This document shows positions 53,838 to 62,607 of a stretch of DNA of 64,000 nt, piece by piece. The stretch lies in contig NZ_WXEY01000012.1 of the NCBI RefSeq assembly GCF_009877425.1, forward strand, positions 1-64,000. Reading direction: 5' to 3'. Source of the stretch: Heliomicrobium undosum. Its GTDB lineage: Bacteria > Bacillota > Desulfitobacteriia > Heliobacteriales > Heliobacteriaceae. The notes beneath the pieces are model-generated. The model was given only the letters and a program-made list of their open reading frames with translations. It did no database searches and was not told where the DNA came from. Position numbers and translations under genes: made by a program. Numbering within the stretch: the stretch's first letter is position 1; every line of letters starts with the position of its first letter.

Positions 53838-55407
53838 TCTCGTTGATCAGCCATGGATACCCTGTGTGGATACCAGCGGAAAGAGAAAGCAAGTCGGGTT
53901 GGAGGAAGTCATCGTAGACGCCGGTGGATTGCGAGAGATCGAAGGAAACAACCCTCTCGAGGTTCCTGCGCTGCTCCGGTTGATTGAGGCCATATTGTAC
54001 CGGGCAATCGGTGTGGCGACAGAAGCAGAATGGCTTGAACTATGGACAAATGGAAAATTTCCTTCAGACAAGGTGAAGGATTACTTTAACCGGCATAGAG
54101 ACGGTTTTGATTTGTTTGGGCCTCGACCCTTTTATCAGATTCCCGGCTTGGTGATGAAAGGCAAGAGCGGGTTGAGTCGGTTGGCCCATGAACTATCGAC
54201 AGGGAACAATGCGACTCTCTTCGACCACAACGTGGATGACGTGCTTTTGGAAGTCGATTTTGCCGCCGCCGCTCGCATGTTGGTTGTCGGACAGGCCTTT
54301 GCGCTTGGGTTCGGGAAAGCCAGTACGGCGCAGATTGACGGAGAGGAAGTGCTGCGTCCCTATCTCGCTGACGGCGCTGCGTTGAGGGGATTTACGTTAT
54401 GGTTACACGGCAACAACCTCTTTGAAACCTGTATGCTCAATCTAGTTCCGTCTCTTCGGGCCGCTGAAGATACTGTGCCCTGGGAAAGCACAAAACCGAT
54501 GGAAAAAACGGACAGGGTGGTTGGGAAGAAAAGAATCGTACATAAGGTTTCTAGTGTGGCTGACTTATATACGATGCAGTCGCGTTTCATTCGACTGTTG
54601 CCGGATGAAGACGGACGAGTCCGAATGATGTATTTCACGCAAGGTCGCTCATTGGACAAAGACAAGCCGTTTAATGATCCGATGAAAGTCTATGTGCAAA
54701 GCAAGGAGGAGGGCATTTATCCGTTAGGACTTCGTGCCGATAAGGCCGCTTGGCGTGATCTCCATACCTTTTTCCAAGTCGGTTCCTTACGGAACAAAAT
54801 TATCGAGTTTATTGCACAACTGATCGAAGATGACATATTGCCGAGGGAGACACGGTTTTCGGTCAACCTTTCCGGTCTGGCCACAGACCCAGGAAAAGCT
54901 GGCAAGTTTCTGCTTTGGCGACAGGAACACTATTCAATCCCGGCTAAAATTATTCAAAATCCGGATCTTGTGTCCACGATGGGAATGGCGATTCGCGCTG
55001 CCGAAGAAGTGGCCGTCGATTTGCGCAATCGTTTGAGGATGGTTGTCAAAGATTTCATTCGGCCAGAGGGGGAGGCAGAGTCAACGAGTGTAAAAAAAGA
55101 TGTAAATACCGTGATAGATTCGTTAAACCCGACAAATCAGTACTGGGCAAGGCTTGAAGGAAAGTTTGCCGGATTTCTCAATCGTTTGCCCACTGACGGT
55201 GATGCAGCGCTGTCCGATTGGTATCGTCAAGTGGAAACCCAAGCGGGATGTTCTTTTCATGAGATTTGTCATCTCCTCGGTGAATCCCCGAGGGTCTGGA
55301 GAGCCATCGCGAGACACAGCGATAAATTTACAGCCGACTTGTCTTTGCGTCAGGAAAAAAAGGATGCCCGTAAAAAGCGAAGTCGAAAGGAGGGAACGGG
55401 CAAATGA
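53824..55407 (+). CDS. casA: Cse1/Cas8e, Cascade large subunit
   Basis: 527 residues beginning FNLVDQPWIPCV, the hallmark N-terminus of Cse1, followed by LREIEGNNPLEVPALLRLIEAIL and FDLFGPRPFYQ. It recognises the PAM and recruits Cas3. ATG follows GGAGGTGG within the cas3 3' end; the 14-nt overlap suggests coupling. A Lys/Arg-rich C-terminus is present. Confidence 0.94.
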   Translation: MPTFNLVDQPWIPCVDTSGKRKQVGLEEVIVDAGGLREIEGNNPLEVPALLRLIEAILYRAIGVATEAEWLELWTNGKFPSDKVKDYFNRHRDGFDLFGPRPFYQIPGLVMKGKSGLSRLAHELSTGNNATLFDHNVDDVLLEVDFAAAARMLVVGQAFALGFGKASTAQIDGEEVLRPYLADGAALRGFTLWLHGNNLFETCMLNLVPSLRAAEDTVPWESTKPMEKTDRVVGKKRIVHKVSSVADLYTMQSRFIRLLPDEDGRVRMMYFTQGRSLDKDKPFNDPMKVYVQSKEEGIYPLGLRADKAAWRDLHTFFQVGSLRNKIIEFIAQLIEDDILPRETRFSVNLSGLATDPGKAGKFLLWRQEHYSIPAKIIQNPDLVSTMGMAIRAAEEVAVDLRNRLRMVVKDFIRPEGEAESTSVKKDVNTVIDSLNPTNQYWARLEGKFAGFLNRLPTDGDAALSDWYRQVETQAGCSFHEICHLLGESPRVWRAIARHSDKFTADLSLRQEKKDARKKRSRKEGTGK

Positions 55408-55907
55408 GTGCTTCCTTTGAGACGGCTGTCAACGGCTTGATCGCCGAACTGTCGTCCTTTGAGCGGAATCGTGACAAGATTTCGTCGTGTCGGGCTGCCT
55501 TGGCAAGACTGCGGCAGTCCATTCAAAATCCGATCCATGCGGCGCCTTATGTCGCCCCATTTGCGGTCAATGTAAGTGGTGATCAAGAGGATTTGCTGTA
55601 TCTCGCCGCTGGGCTTTTCGTTATCAACCCCATACATACCGAGGGGGTCTCCTTCGGTGCGGCCTTCCGACATCTAAGAGAGAAGTCCGACAGCATTGAA
55701 AAAAGGTTTAGTATGGTCCTTGCAGCCAGAAAGGAACAACTCCCCGATTTGCTCCGCCATTCCATTAAGCTGCTGGGAAGCCATGGTCTCGGCCTGGATT
55801 GGAAGATGCTGTTGCATGATGCAGACCGTTGGGATCTCGTTGACAGCGCCGTTCAGAGAAGATGGGCGAGGGATTTTTATCGGGAACCGGCCCGTTCCGC
55901 TAATTAA
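55404..55907 (+). CDS. casB: Cse2, Cascade small subunit
   Basis: 167 residues, helical, with the Cse2 pattern SCRAALARLRQS near the N-terminus, GVSFGAAFRHLRE and a C-terminal LDWKMLLHDADRWDL, RRWARDFY. ATGA overlap with cse1. Two copies normally stabilise the R-loop in Cascade. Confidence 0.93.
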   Translation: MSASFETAVNGLIAELSSFERNRDKISSCRAALARLRQSIQNPIHAAPYVAPFAVNVSGDQEDLLYLAAGLFVINPIHTEGVSFGAAFRHLREKSDSIEKRFSMVLAARKEQLPDLLRHSIKLLGSHGLGLDWKMLLHDADRWDLVDSAVQRRWARDFYREPARSAN

Positions 55908-55933
55908 GATGATCGAGAAAGGGGAAGAGCCTT

Positions 55934-56989
55934 TTGAAAATCGAATGCCATGTGCTGCAAAACTTTGCGCCTTCTTGCCTCAACCGGGATGATACAAATA
56001 CACCGAAAATGTGTGAATTTGGCGGTGTTCCCAGGGCGCGCGTTTCCAGTCAATCGTGGAAGCGGGCCATCCGGAACTTTTTTGTTTTAGAAAACAGCAT
56101 CCCTATAGGCTTTAGAACGAAACGATTGGTGGAAAAGGTAAAGACGCTGACGAACGGTGAGATTTCGGACGAAACGGTTACTCAGTTCATCAGCGCCCAC
56201 TATTCAAAAATGGATGATAAAAGGACCGATGAAACGGCTGTTTTGCTTTTCATTTCGGAAAGTGAGATAGAGGCGATCGTACAGTGTTTACGCGATGGGG
56301 CTGACAAGAAAACAGCGACTGAACGGCTGAAGAAGGCGCGACTGTCGGCTGATATCGCCATGTTTGGCCGCATGGTGGCGGAAGTGCCGGAACGTAAAAT
56401 CGACGCCGCTTGTCAGGTGGCCCACGCGATCAGCACCCATCGGGTAAATATGGAAACAGACTTTTTCTCGGCCATGGACGATCTACAGCAGACCGATGAA
56501 ACCGGTGCAGGCATGCTGGGGATCCAGGGATACAACTCTGCATGTTTTTATCGGTACTCCCTTATCGACGTGAACCAATTGGAGGAGAACCTAAAGGGCG
56601 ATCAGGAGCTTGCGTTGCAATCGGTCAGAGAATACCTGCGGGCTTTTTGTCTTGCTTTCCCTTCCGGAAAACAAACTGTGATGACGGCCTATAACCCTCC
56701 GTCTTTCGTCCTCTTCATTGTGCGAAATGCAGGGGTGCCGGTATCATTGGCTAATGCCTTCGTGAAGCCGGTTCGAACGGATGATCTTGTTTCCGCCTCG
56801 ATTGATCGTCTGGTGAGATACCATGATCAAATGAATAAGGTGTATGGTCTTTATCAAGAGGCGACGCAGGCGGTCGTCCATGATCGTGACGATCAGTTTC
56901 CATTGCATGGCCTCAGTTCTGCAAAGAAAGATAGTTTTGATAAAGCCGTCAATCTAATTGTGGAGACAGTGCGGAGAGAGCGGGCATGA
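55934..56989 (+). CDS. casC: Cas7e/Cse4, Cascade backbone subunit
   Basis: 351 residues: HVLQNFAPSCLNRDDTNTPKMCEFGG, RVSSQSWKRAIR and VNMETDFFSAMDDL typical of Cas7e. TTG start with AAAGGGGAAGAG upstream. Six copies form the crRNA-binding backbone. Confidence 0.95.
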   Translation: MKIECHVLQNFAPSCLNRDDTNTPKMCEFGGVPRARVSSQSWKRAIRNFFVLENSIPIGFRTKRLVEKVKTLTNGEISDETVTQFISAHYSKMDDKRTDETAVLLFISESEIEAIVQCLRDGADKKTATERLKKARLSADIAMFGRMVAEVPERKIDAACQVAHAISTHRVNMETDFFSAMDDLQQTDETGAGMLGIQGYNSACFYRYSLIDVNQLEENLKGDQELALQSVREYLRAFCLAFPSGKQTVMTAYNPPSFVLFIVRNAGVPVSLANAFVKPVRTDDLVSASIDRLVRYHDQMNKVYGLYQEATQAVVHDRDDQFPLHGLSSAKKDSFDKAVNLIVETVRRERA

Positions 56990-57669
56990 ACACGCTGCTC
57001 ATCCCTTTAATCGGTCCCATGCAATCGTGGGGGAGTCGCAGCCGTTTTGATGATCGAGACACACAGCTGGCGCCAACGAAAAGCGCAGTCATCGGCTTAC
57101 TCTGCGCTGCTTTGGGGCGCCGACGGGAAGAAGAGATATCCGACCTCACCACGATGCGGTTTGGTGTTCGCATTGATGCGCCCGGTCGGGCCTTTCGTGA
57201 CTTTCAAACGGCCCAAAACGTGATCAAGGCGGATGGTACGGGTAAAACATCGGTGACGTCATCTCGACATTACTTAGCGGGGGCTCGATTTATCGCCGGT
57301 TTTGAGTCCGATAATCTCTGTTTGCTGCGTGAAGTTGAACAGGCGTTGCGTTCGCCGAAGTTTACGCTATGCCTGGGAAGAAAATCGTTTCCGTTGACAG
57401 TACCCCCATATTTTCCGAAGGGCTCTATCCGGGAACACAGACCGCTTGAAACCGCGCTTCAACAAGAGCCTTGGCGTTACCTGGACGAAATAGAACTCCC
57501 AGCAAAGCCGAGAAGACTTCCGGTGTTATTCGAGGCGGAAAACGGAGAAATTCTCATTTCCGATCTTCCGATTTCATTTTCACAACGTACATTCCGACAG
57601 CGAAGATTAACGCTTGAATATGTTGAGGTATCTAATGAGGTGGAAAAATGGTGTACCTGTCCGAATTAA
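56986..57669 (+). CDS. casD: Cas5e, Cascade 5'-handle binding subunit
   Basis: 227 residues starting with the Cas5 motif LLIPLIGPMQSWGSRSRFDDR and TKSAVIGLLCAALGR. ATGA overlap with cas7e. It caps the 5' handle of the crRNA. Confidence 0.95.
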   Translation: MNTLLIPLIGPMQSWGSRSRFDDRDTQLAPTKSAVIGLLCAALGRRREEEISDLTTMRFGVRIDAPGRAFRDFQTAQNVIKADGTGKTSVTSSRHYLAGARFIAGFESDNLCLLREVEQALRSPKFTLCLGRKSFPLTVPPYFPKGSIREHRPLETALQQEPWRYLDEIELPAKPRRLPVLFEAENGEILISDLPISFSQRTFRQRRLTLEYVEVSNEVEKWCTCPN

Positions 57670-58325
57670 AGTTGGATAGCTTCTGTCCCGATAACCGGCG
57701 TATGTTATCGGACAGTTATGCGGTTCACCGTTGGTTAATGAGAGCATTTCCGGATCAAGAAGCCGGGGGGGCCGGCAGAGTCTTATATCGAGTAGAAACG
57801 GAACGAGAGACAGTCAAGATACTTGTCCAGTCGGAATGTAAGCCGGACTGGAGCAAATGTGTCGGCGATGGGGTCTTCGTTCGCGGTCCGAAATCATTTG
57901 TTCTTATCCAACAAGGCCTATCTGTCTTCCGAGAAGGGCAAATCCTTCGCTTCCGTCTCCGGGCCAACCCCATTGTATCCCGAGAGGGGAAGCGATTTGG
58001 CCGGCATAAAGAAAATGAGCAGATCGAATGGCTGGTGAGAAAAGGGGAACAACACGGTTTTTCTCTGGTGCCGCTTTCGAACGGTCCTGACTGGTTTGAC
58101 CCTTTTGGCGAGGACTCAGGTACGCCTAACTATGAACTGCGCGTCGTTAATCGTGGAATCGTAAATGGAAAAAAGCTAAAGTCGAAAATATCTCATCTTG
58201 CCGTAGACTTTGATGGGCTGTTGCAGGTGACTGACCCGCAAATCTTCATAGAAGCGATACGATTGGGAATCGGCCCGGCGAAAGCGTTCGGCTTCGGTCT
58301 GTTATCTGTGGCGAAAGTAATGTGA
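57648..58325 (+). CDS. casE: Cas6e, pre-crRNA endonuclease
   Basis: 225 residues. Ends in the Gly-rich RNA-binding loop GIGPAKAFGFGLLSVAKV typical of Cas6e. His in YAVHRWLMRAFP matches the catalytic His region. Overlaps cas5e by 22 nt. It should cleave at the base of the CCCCGC/GCGGGG repeat stem; the two arrays differ in the loop but not in this stem, so one enzyme could serve both. Confidence 0.94.
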   Translation: MVYLSELKLDSFCPDNRRMLSDSYAVHRWLMRAFPDQEAGGAGRVLYRVETERETVKILVQSECKPDWSKCVGDGVFVRGPKSFVLIQQGLSVFREGQILRFRLRANPIVSREGKRFGRHKENEQIEWLVRKGEQHGFSLVPLSNGPDWFDPFGEDSGTPNYELRVVNRGIVNGKKLKSKISHLAVDFDGLLQVTDPQIFIEAIRLGIGPAKAFGFGLLSVAKVM

Positions 58326-58377
58326 TGTCTAATTATCCACGAACGCTGGGGCTCAAGTTTTGTAAGGAGTTGCCGGA

Positions 58378-59310
58378 ATGCGCGATCTGCATGAACTGCC
58401 CAGGCTGACGGACAGCATCAGTTACCTCTATATTGAGCATGCCGTGGTGGAACAAGAGGCAAAAGCGATAGCCTTATGGCGGGAAGATGGAAAAGTCCAG
58501 GTTCCATGCGCGTCTTTAAGTGTGTTGTTGCTGGGGCCGGGGACAAAGATCTCTCATGCCGCCATGCGTACGCTTGCTGACTGTGGATGCAGCGTCCTTT
58601 GGGTGGGCGAGGGAGGGCTGCGGGTTTATGGTCAAGGGATGGGCGAAACTCGCAGTTCATCAAACCTGCTTCGTCAAGTGTCATTATGGAGTAATCCAGA
58701 TACTCGCATGGCGGTCGTTCGGAGAATGTACGAGTTAAGGTTCCGGGAACCTGTCTCGCCGGAGATGACGTTGCGGCAGATTCGCGGAATGGAAGGCGGT
58801 CGCGTCCGGCAGATTTACGCCAGGTTAGCCAAGGAACATGGTGTCGTATGGACCGGCAGGAATTATGACCGGGGAAATTGGAATAGTGCCGACCCCGTCA
58901 ATCGCGCGCTTTCAGCAGCCAATGCCTGCCTCTACGGTGTCTGCCATGCGGCTATCGTATCGATGGGATATTCTCCTGCGGTTGGATTTATTCACACGGG
59001 AAAGCAGTTGTCTTTCGTGTATGACGTGGCGGATATTTACAAAACGGATACTACAATAGCGGTGGCATTCACCGTGGCCGGAAAAAACGATGTTGCAAAC
59101 ATCGAGAGGGAAGTTCGGTTGGCTTGTCGTCAACAATTTCATGACAAACGGTTGTTGGAGCGAGTTGCCAAAGATTTATCGACGCTGTTTTCGGGGATCA
59201 ATCTGCCTGAGGTGATCGAAGGGTACGATGGATCCGATGATAAACCAGGAGGCATCTGGGACGATCAGGATGGCGTCGTATCCGGCGGAAAGAACTATTC
59301 TGATGAATGA
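58378..59310 (+). CDS. cas1: Cas1e integrase
   Basis: 310 residues. I-E Cas1 pattern: LPRLTDSISYLYIEHAVVEQE, LLLGPGTKISHAAMRTLADCG, VRQIYARLAKEHGV and GFIHTGKQLSFVYDVADIYK, which contain the conserved Glu, His and Asp metal ligands. With Cas2 it integrates new spacers. 52 nt after cas6e. Confidence 0.96.
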   Translation: MRDLHELPRLTDSISYLYIEHAVVEQEAKAIALWREDGKVQVPCASLSVLLLGPGTKISHAAMRTLADCGCSVLWVGEGGLRVYGQGMGETRSSSNLLRQVSLWSNPDTRMAVVRRMYELRFREPVSPEMTLRQIRGMEGGRVRQIYARLAKEHGVVWTGRNYDRGNWNSADPVNRALSAANACLYGVCHAAIVSMGYSPAVGFIHTGKQLSFVYDVADIYKTDTTIAVAFTVAGKNDVANIEREVRLACRQQFHDKRLLERVAKDLSTLFSGINLPEVIEGYDGSDDKPGGIWDDQDGVVSGGKNYSDE

Positions 59311-59600
59311 GAAAGGGGATTAAGAGGGGAATGGTCGTTATTCTTATGGAACGTGTCTCCTCTTCTGCCCGAGGTGAATTATCCCGATGGCTCGTGGAAG
59401 TCAAATCAGGCGTTTTTGTAGGTCGCATTTCAGCAGTGGTGCGAGAAAAACTGTGGGAACGCATCTGTGTACCAGCGGGAGGTGGGGCAACACTCATTTA
59501 CACAACAAATACGGAACAAGGTTTTACGGTGAAAACCAACGGAAAGAGCCGGTATCGTATCGTAGACTTGGAAGGGGTTTTCTTGGCGGAAGCCCCGTAA
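59307..59600 (+). CDS. cas2: Cas2e
   Basis: 97 residues by the ATGA-coupled start at 59307; family alignment favours VVILMERVSSSARGELSRWL, so an ATG at 59331 (89 residues) is equally possible. Conserved WLVEVKSGVFVG, LWERIC and TNTEQGF. The stop TAA ends at 59600, exactly where the identical 19-nt leader block begins, so the leader of array 2 overlaps the cas2 3' end. Confidence 0.94.
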   Translation: MRKGIKRGMVVILMERVSSSARGELSRWLVEVKSGVFVGRISAVVREKLWERICVPAGGGATLIYTTNTEQGFTVKTNGKSRYRIVDLEGVFLAEAP

Positions 59601-59618
59601 TTATTAGGTTTTTCTAGT
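59570..59618 (+). promoter_or_regulatory. CRISPR leader of array 2, overlapping cas2
   Basis: 59600-59618 is identical to the block before array 1, and similarity runs back into cas2 codons (59588-59599, 10 of 12). Only 18 nt separate the cas2 stop from the first repeat, so array 2 is probably transcribed at least in part from the cas operon. Confidence 0.7.
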
Positions 59619-61076
59619 ATGCTCCCCGCGCACGCGGGGGTGAACCTGTTGGCCGGAAAGCTGGTCGATGGCATCGGTTATGCTCCCCGCGCACGCGGGG
59701 GTGAACCGAAATTAGAGGATATGTAAGGTGTAAGCATTTAATGCTCCCCGCGCACGCGGGGGTGAACCGAAGAGATTATCGACGTTACCGCTATCAATCA
59801 AAATGCTCCCCGCGCACGCGGGGGTGAACCGTAAAACGCCGCCTGGCCGAGAAAGGATTCCGCATGCTCCCCGCGCACGCGGGGGTGAACCGATGTTCCT
59901 GAAATCGGATTTCTGCCAGGTTCTATGCTCCCCGCGCACGCGGGGGTGAACCGGCCAACCACGCCATCGAGTTTATCGAGAAATAATGCTCCCCGCGCAC
60001 GCGGGGGTGAACCGGGGAGCCATCCATTCCACGTCCCGGGCCAGGGATGCTCCCCGCGCACGCGGGGGTGAACCGTTCTCTATGACGGGGTTCCGTTCAG
60101 CACCGGTCATGCTCCCCGCGCACGCGGGGGTGAACCGAAAACACCGCGCTCGCGAAACCGTACGGCCTCATCGCCGCTATCCTTCAGGCTCCCCGCGCAC
60201 GCGGGGGTGAACCGACTGTGCCGATGCAACCAAGGAAGGCTTTCGCATGCTCCCCGCGCACGCGGGGGTGAACCGAAGGGGGCGTAGGGGCGATGGAATG
60301 GGGAACCATGCTCCCCGCGCACGCGGGGGTGAACCGAAGAAATGCAAATACGCCGGCCAGTGCTTCAAATGCTCCCCGCGCACGCGGGGGTGAACCGCGA
60401 AGCCGCGGCGCCTGGTGGTGCGGACGCTGCATGCTCCCCGCGCACGCGGGGGTGAACCGCAGCTATCATGCTAACCATGTCAAAGCGATTAAATGCTCCC
60501 CGCGCACGCGGGGGTGAACCGTACCACTTTCGGCCATGACGGTAACGTTTCGGAATGCTCCCCGCGCACGCGGGGGTGAACCGAAGAACGAGAATATTTA
60601 AATTTATCTGTTATCATGCTCCCCGCGCACGCGGGGGTGAACCGTATGATTATGAACGCATGACGCGCAATCCTGACATGCTCCCCGCGCACGCGGGGGT
60701 GAACCGGCCACACAACCAGCCCAGCACCGCAAAAACCCATGCTCCCCGCGCACGCGGGGGTGAACCGACGTGGCGGCAATCGTCGCCATAGGCGAGCCGA
60801 TGCTCCCCGCGCACGCGGGGGTAAACCGAACTTTGCCGCGCACTTCAAGAAGGTTGCTAAATGCTCCCCGCGCACGCGGGGGTGAACCGACAACAGTGAG
60901 TGCCAGGGGTAAGGGCGCCCTCATGCTCCCCGCGTACGCGGGGGTGAACCGGTTGTCGACGGTGATGCGTCATTCGCATCGGAACATGCTCCCTGCGCAC
61001 GCGGGGGTGAACCGTCATAACGCTTGGCGCTTAGGACCAGGACTTTCATGTTCCCCGCGTACGTGGGGGTGAGTTT
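59619..61076 (+). CRISPR. Type I-E CRISPR array 2, 24 repeats
   Basis: 29-nt repeat starting ATGCTCCCC and ending GTGAACCG, stem CCCCGC/GCGGGG with a GCAC loop; spacers 32-34 nt except one of 48 nt (60138-60185). Repeats begin at 59619, 59680, 59741, 59803 and so on to 61048. Variants: first repeat ends CCT; 60186 begins AGGCT; 60800 has GTAAACCG; 60923 has a GTAC loop; 60986 has CCCTGC; the last (61048) begins ATGTTCCCC and lacks the normal end. Repeats differ from array 1 at position 4, in the loop and in the GTGAACC/GTGTACC end. Confidence 0.97.
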
Positions 61077-61190
61077 TCGCATAATCGCGTATTCTTTGAC
61101 CATCTTGTGATTTGTCGAGTGAACAATCTACGTTCTTTTTTCGGTAAAAAACTTTTATAATTCGTATACGAATGTAGTGCGATAGGGGAA

Positions 61191-61240
61191 ATAAAAGAAG
61201 CGACGCCCAAACCTAATGCATGGGCGCCGCCTCTTTTATG
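61191..61240 (-). terminator. Terminator of the acidic coiled-coil protein gene
   Basis: On the minus strand GCGGCGCCCA pairs with TGGGCGTCGC and is followed by TTCTTTTATTT. Confidence 0.8.
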
Positions 61241-61287
61241 TCATGTACGTAAACCGTATTCAGAACCCGTAACCCCAAAACGCCAAC

Positions 61288-61965
61288 TTACTCCGCAGCG
61301 CCTTGCTCCACAGCCAGGTCTTCCGTCTCGGCCAACTCAGGCATCACGTCGCCTTCGGGGACCATGGCGTCCTCGGCGTCGACTTCATCGGCAGCAGCGG
61401 TCTGGACGGGCAGTTCGCCGGCGCTCTTCCTGCGCTGGTACTCTTCGATCAGAGCGTTGATCCCCTGGAACATGGCGTCCTTGCCGTAGAGGAAGCGCAT
61501 CATGCTGGGGACTTCTTCCTTAATGTTGGTGACGGTGATCTCCTTGCCCCGCTCTTCCAAGAGGCGGAGTTGTTCAAAGATCGTCGCCTTGATCTCGTCT
61601 TCGCTGCTGCCCCAGCGGATGCGGGCCGGTTTCACGGCGACCGGCTCGGCTACTTTTCGACGGCGGCCGCGGCGGGGCGCTTCGTCGACCAGTTCGATGG
61701 TGGTTTCCACGGCTTCGGAAGCAGCCTCAGCGGCCGCTTCGGCGGCGCTGGCTTGGCGCTCGCTCTCTTCCTTGACGGTGGCTTTGAGTTCTTCCAGGGC
61801 CTGACGAACAGAGGTCAGTTCGTTCATGACCGGCTCGAGGGCGCGGTTGACCAGGTCCTGGGCCAGTTGGAAGGCAAACTCAACGGACTGGCGGTAACGT
61901 TGATAATCGGCGTCCAGTTGCAGCAACGCCTTATCATGGGGGGAAAACTCATTAAATTGACGCAT
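61288..61965 (-). CDS. Acidic coiled-coil protein of unknown function
   Basis: 225 residues. N-terminal helices (about 1-75), an Ala/Glu-rich coiled coil (about 70-100), a basic patch (APRRGRRRKV), a helical domain (about 125-185: EDEIKATIFEQLRLLEERGKEI, LYGKDAMFQGINALIEEYQRRK), and an acidic tail. Phasin-like or nucleoid-associated roles are possible, but nothing specific is visible. Start: ATG at 61965; an ATG 12 nt upstream overlaps AAAGG. Confidence 0.65.
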   Translation of the reverse strand: MRQFNEFSPHDKALLQLDADYQRYRQSVEFAFQLAQDLVNRALEPVMNELTSVRQALEELKATVKEESERQASAAEAAAEAASEAVETTIELVDEAPRRGRRRKVAEPVAVKPARIRWGSSEDEIKATIFEQLRLLEERGKEITVTNIKEEVPSMMRFLYGKDAMFQGINALIEEYQRRKSAGELPVQTAAADEVDAEDAMVPEGDVMPELAETEDLAVEQGAAE

Positions 61966-62269
61966 GTACGTTCCCATCCTTTAAATTCGTTTTCTGATGT
62001 TCAGGTATATTATATATCAAATTTACCTTTTCTAAAACAAAAAATCAATGTTTTTTTATAAAAATTAAGTCGTGAAGAACAAAAAGGATTGGCGCGGATA
62101 TCCCTACATTCATTAATTCCACCAGGAGCAAGTCTATGGATGAGACTTTCGGCCTAACCGGAGGAAAACTAGTCTTCATATGATAGAGACCGCCTTTTCG
62201 CGCCTTCGAACAGGGCATGTAAAAAGCAAATGAGAATCTTCAACGGCGCGCCTTTTCCGGGATAATGTT

Positions 62270-62480
62270 TTTACATACAGAACGGCGGCAGGTAAGATTG
62301 CGAACGGGGCAGTCCAATCCGATCAGCAGTCAGTGTGAGGTTTTGTATCCCTGACGCAGGGGGTTGCTTCCATAATGGAAGCGGTATAGAGCCTGAGCCC
62401 GCATGATCGCAGCCCCATTGCGCCGAAAGGATGAGCCCGATGGAGTAAGGAGCTTACTCCAAACGCGGTCGTCGAATAGA
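62270..62480 (+). ncRNA. Possible structured RNA in the 640-nt gene-free stretch
   Basis: The interval 61966-62607 has no gene I can support. A possible promoter TTTACA (62270-62275), 17 nt, TAAGAT (62293-62298) precedes a GC-richer segment with compact hairpins: GCTTCC/GGAAGC near 62367-62383, and GGAGTAAG/CTTACTCC near 62443-62461. No Rfam class is recognised and strand is uncertain. Confidence 0.3.
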
Positions 62481-62541
62481 AATAAACATACATTGAATCA
62501 CCGGCGATTTCTAATAAACTTTCTAATATTCCTTTACAACT

Positions 62542-62572
62542 AAAAAAAGGCGCAGCGAGGATTCGCTGCGCC
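62542..62572 (-). terminator. Terminator of the amino-acid-binding lipoprotein gene
   Basis: On the minus strand GGCGCAGCGA / TCGCTGCGCC stem, four-base loop, then TTTTTTT. Confidence 0.9.
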
Positions 62573-62607
62573 CGGTCTAAGCAGGGCATTCGCCTGATAT
62601 ACGATCG

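Noticed and set aside
59712-61072. Open frames across array 2 with MLPAHAGVNR / SPPRARGA repeats
   Set aside because: Same artefact of the array 2 repeat.
62323-62589. 88-residue minus-strand open frame in the gene-free stretch
   Set aside because: No ribosome site, low-complexity composition, and it overlaps the downstream terminator of the lipoprotein gene.
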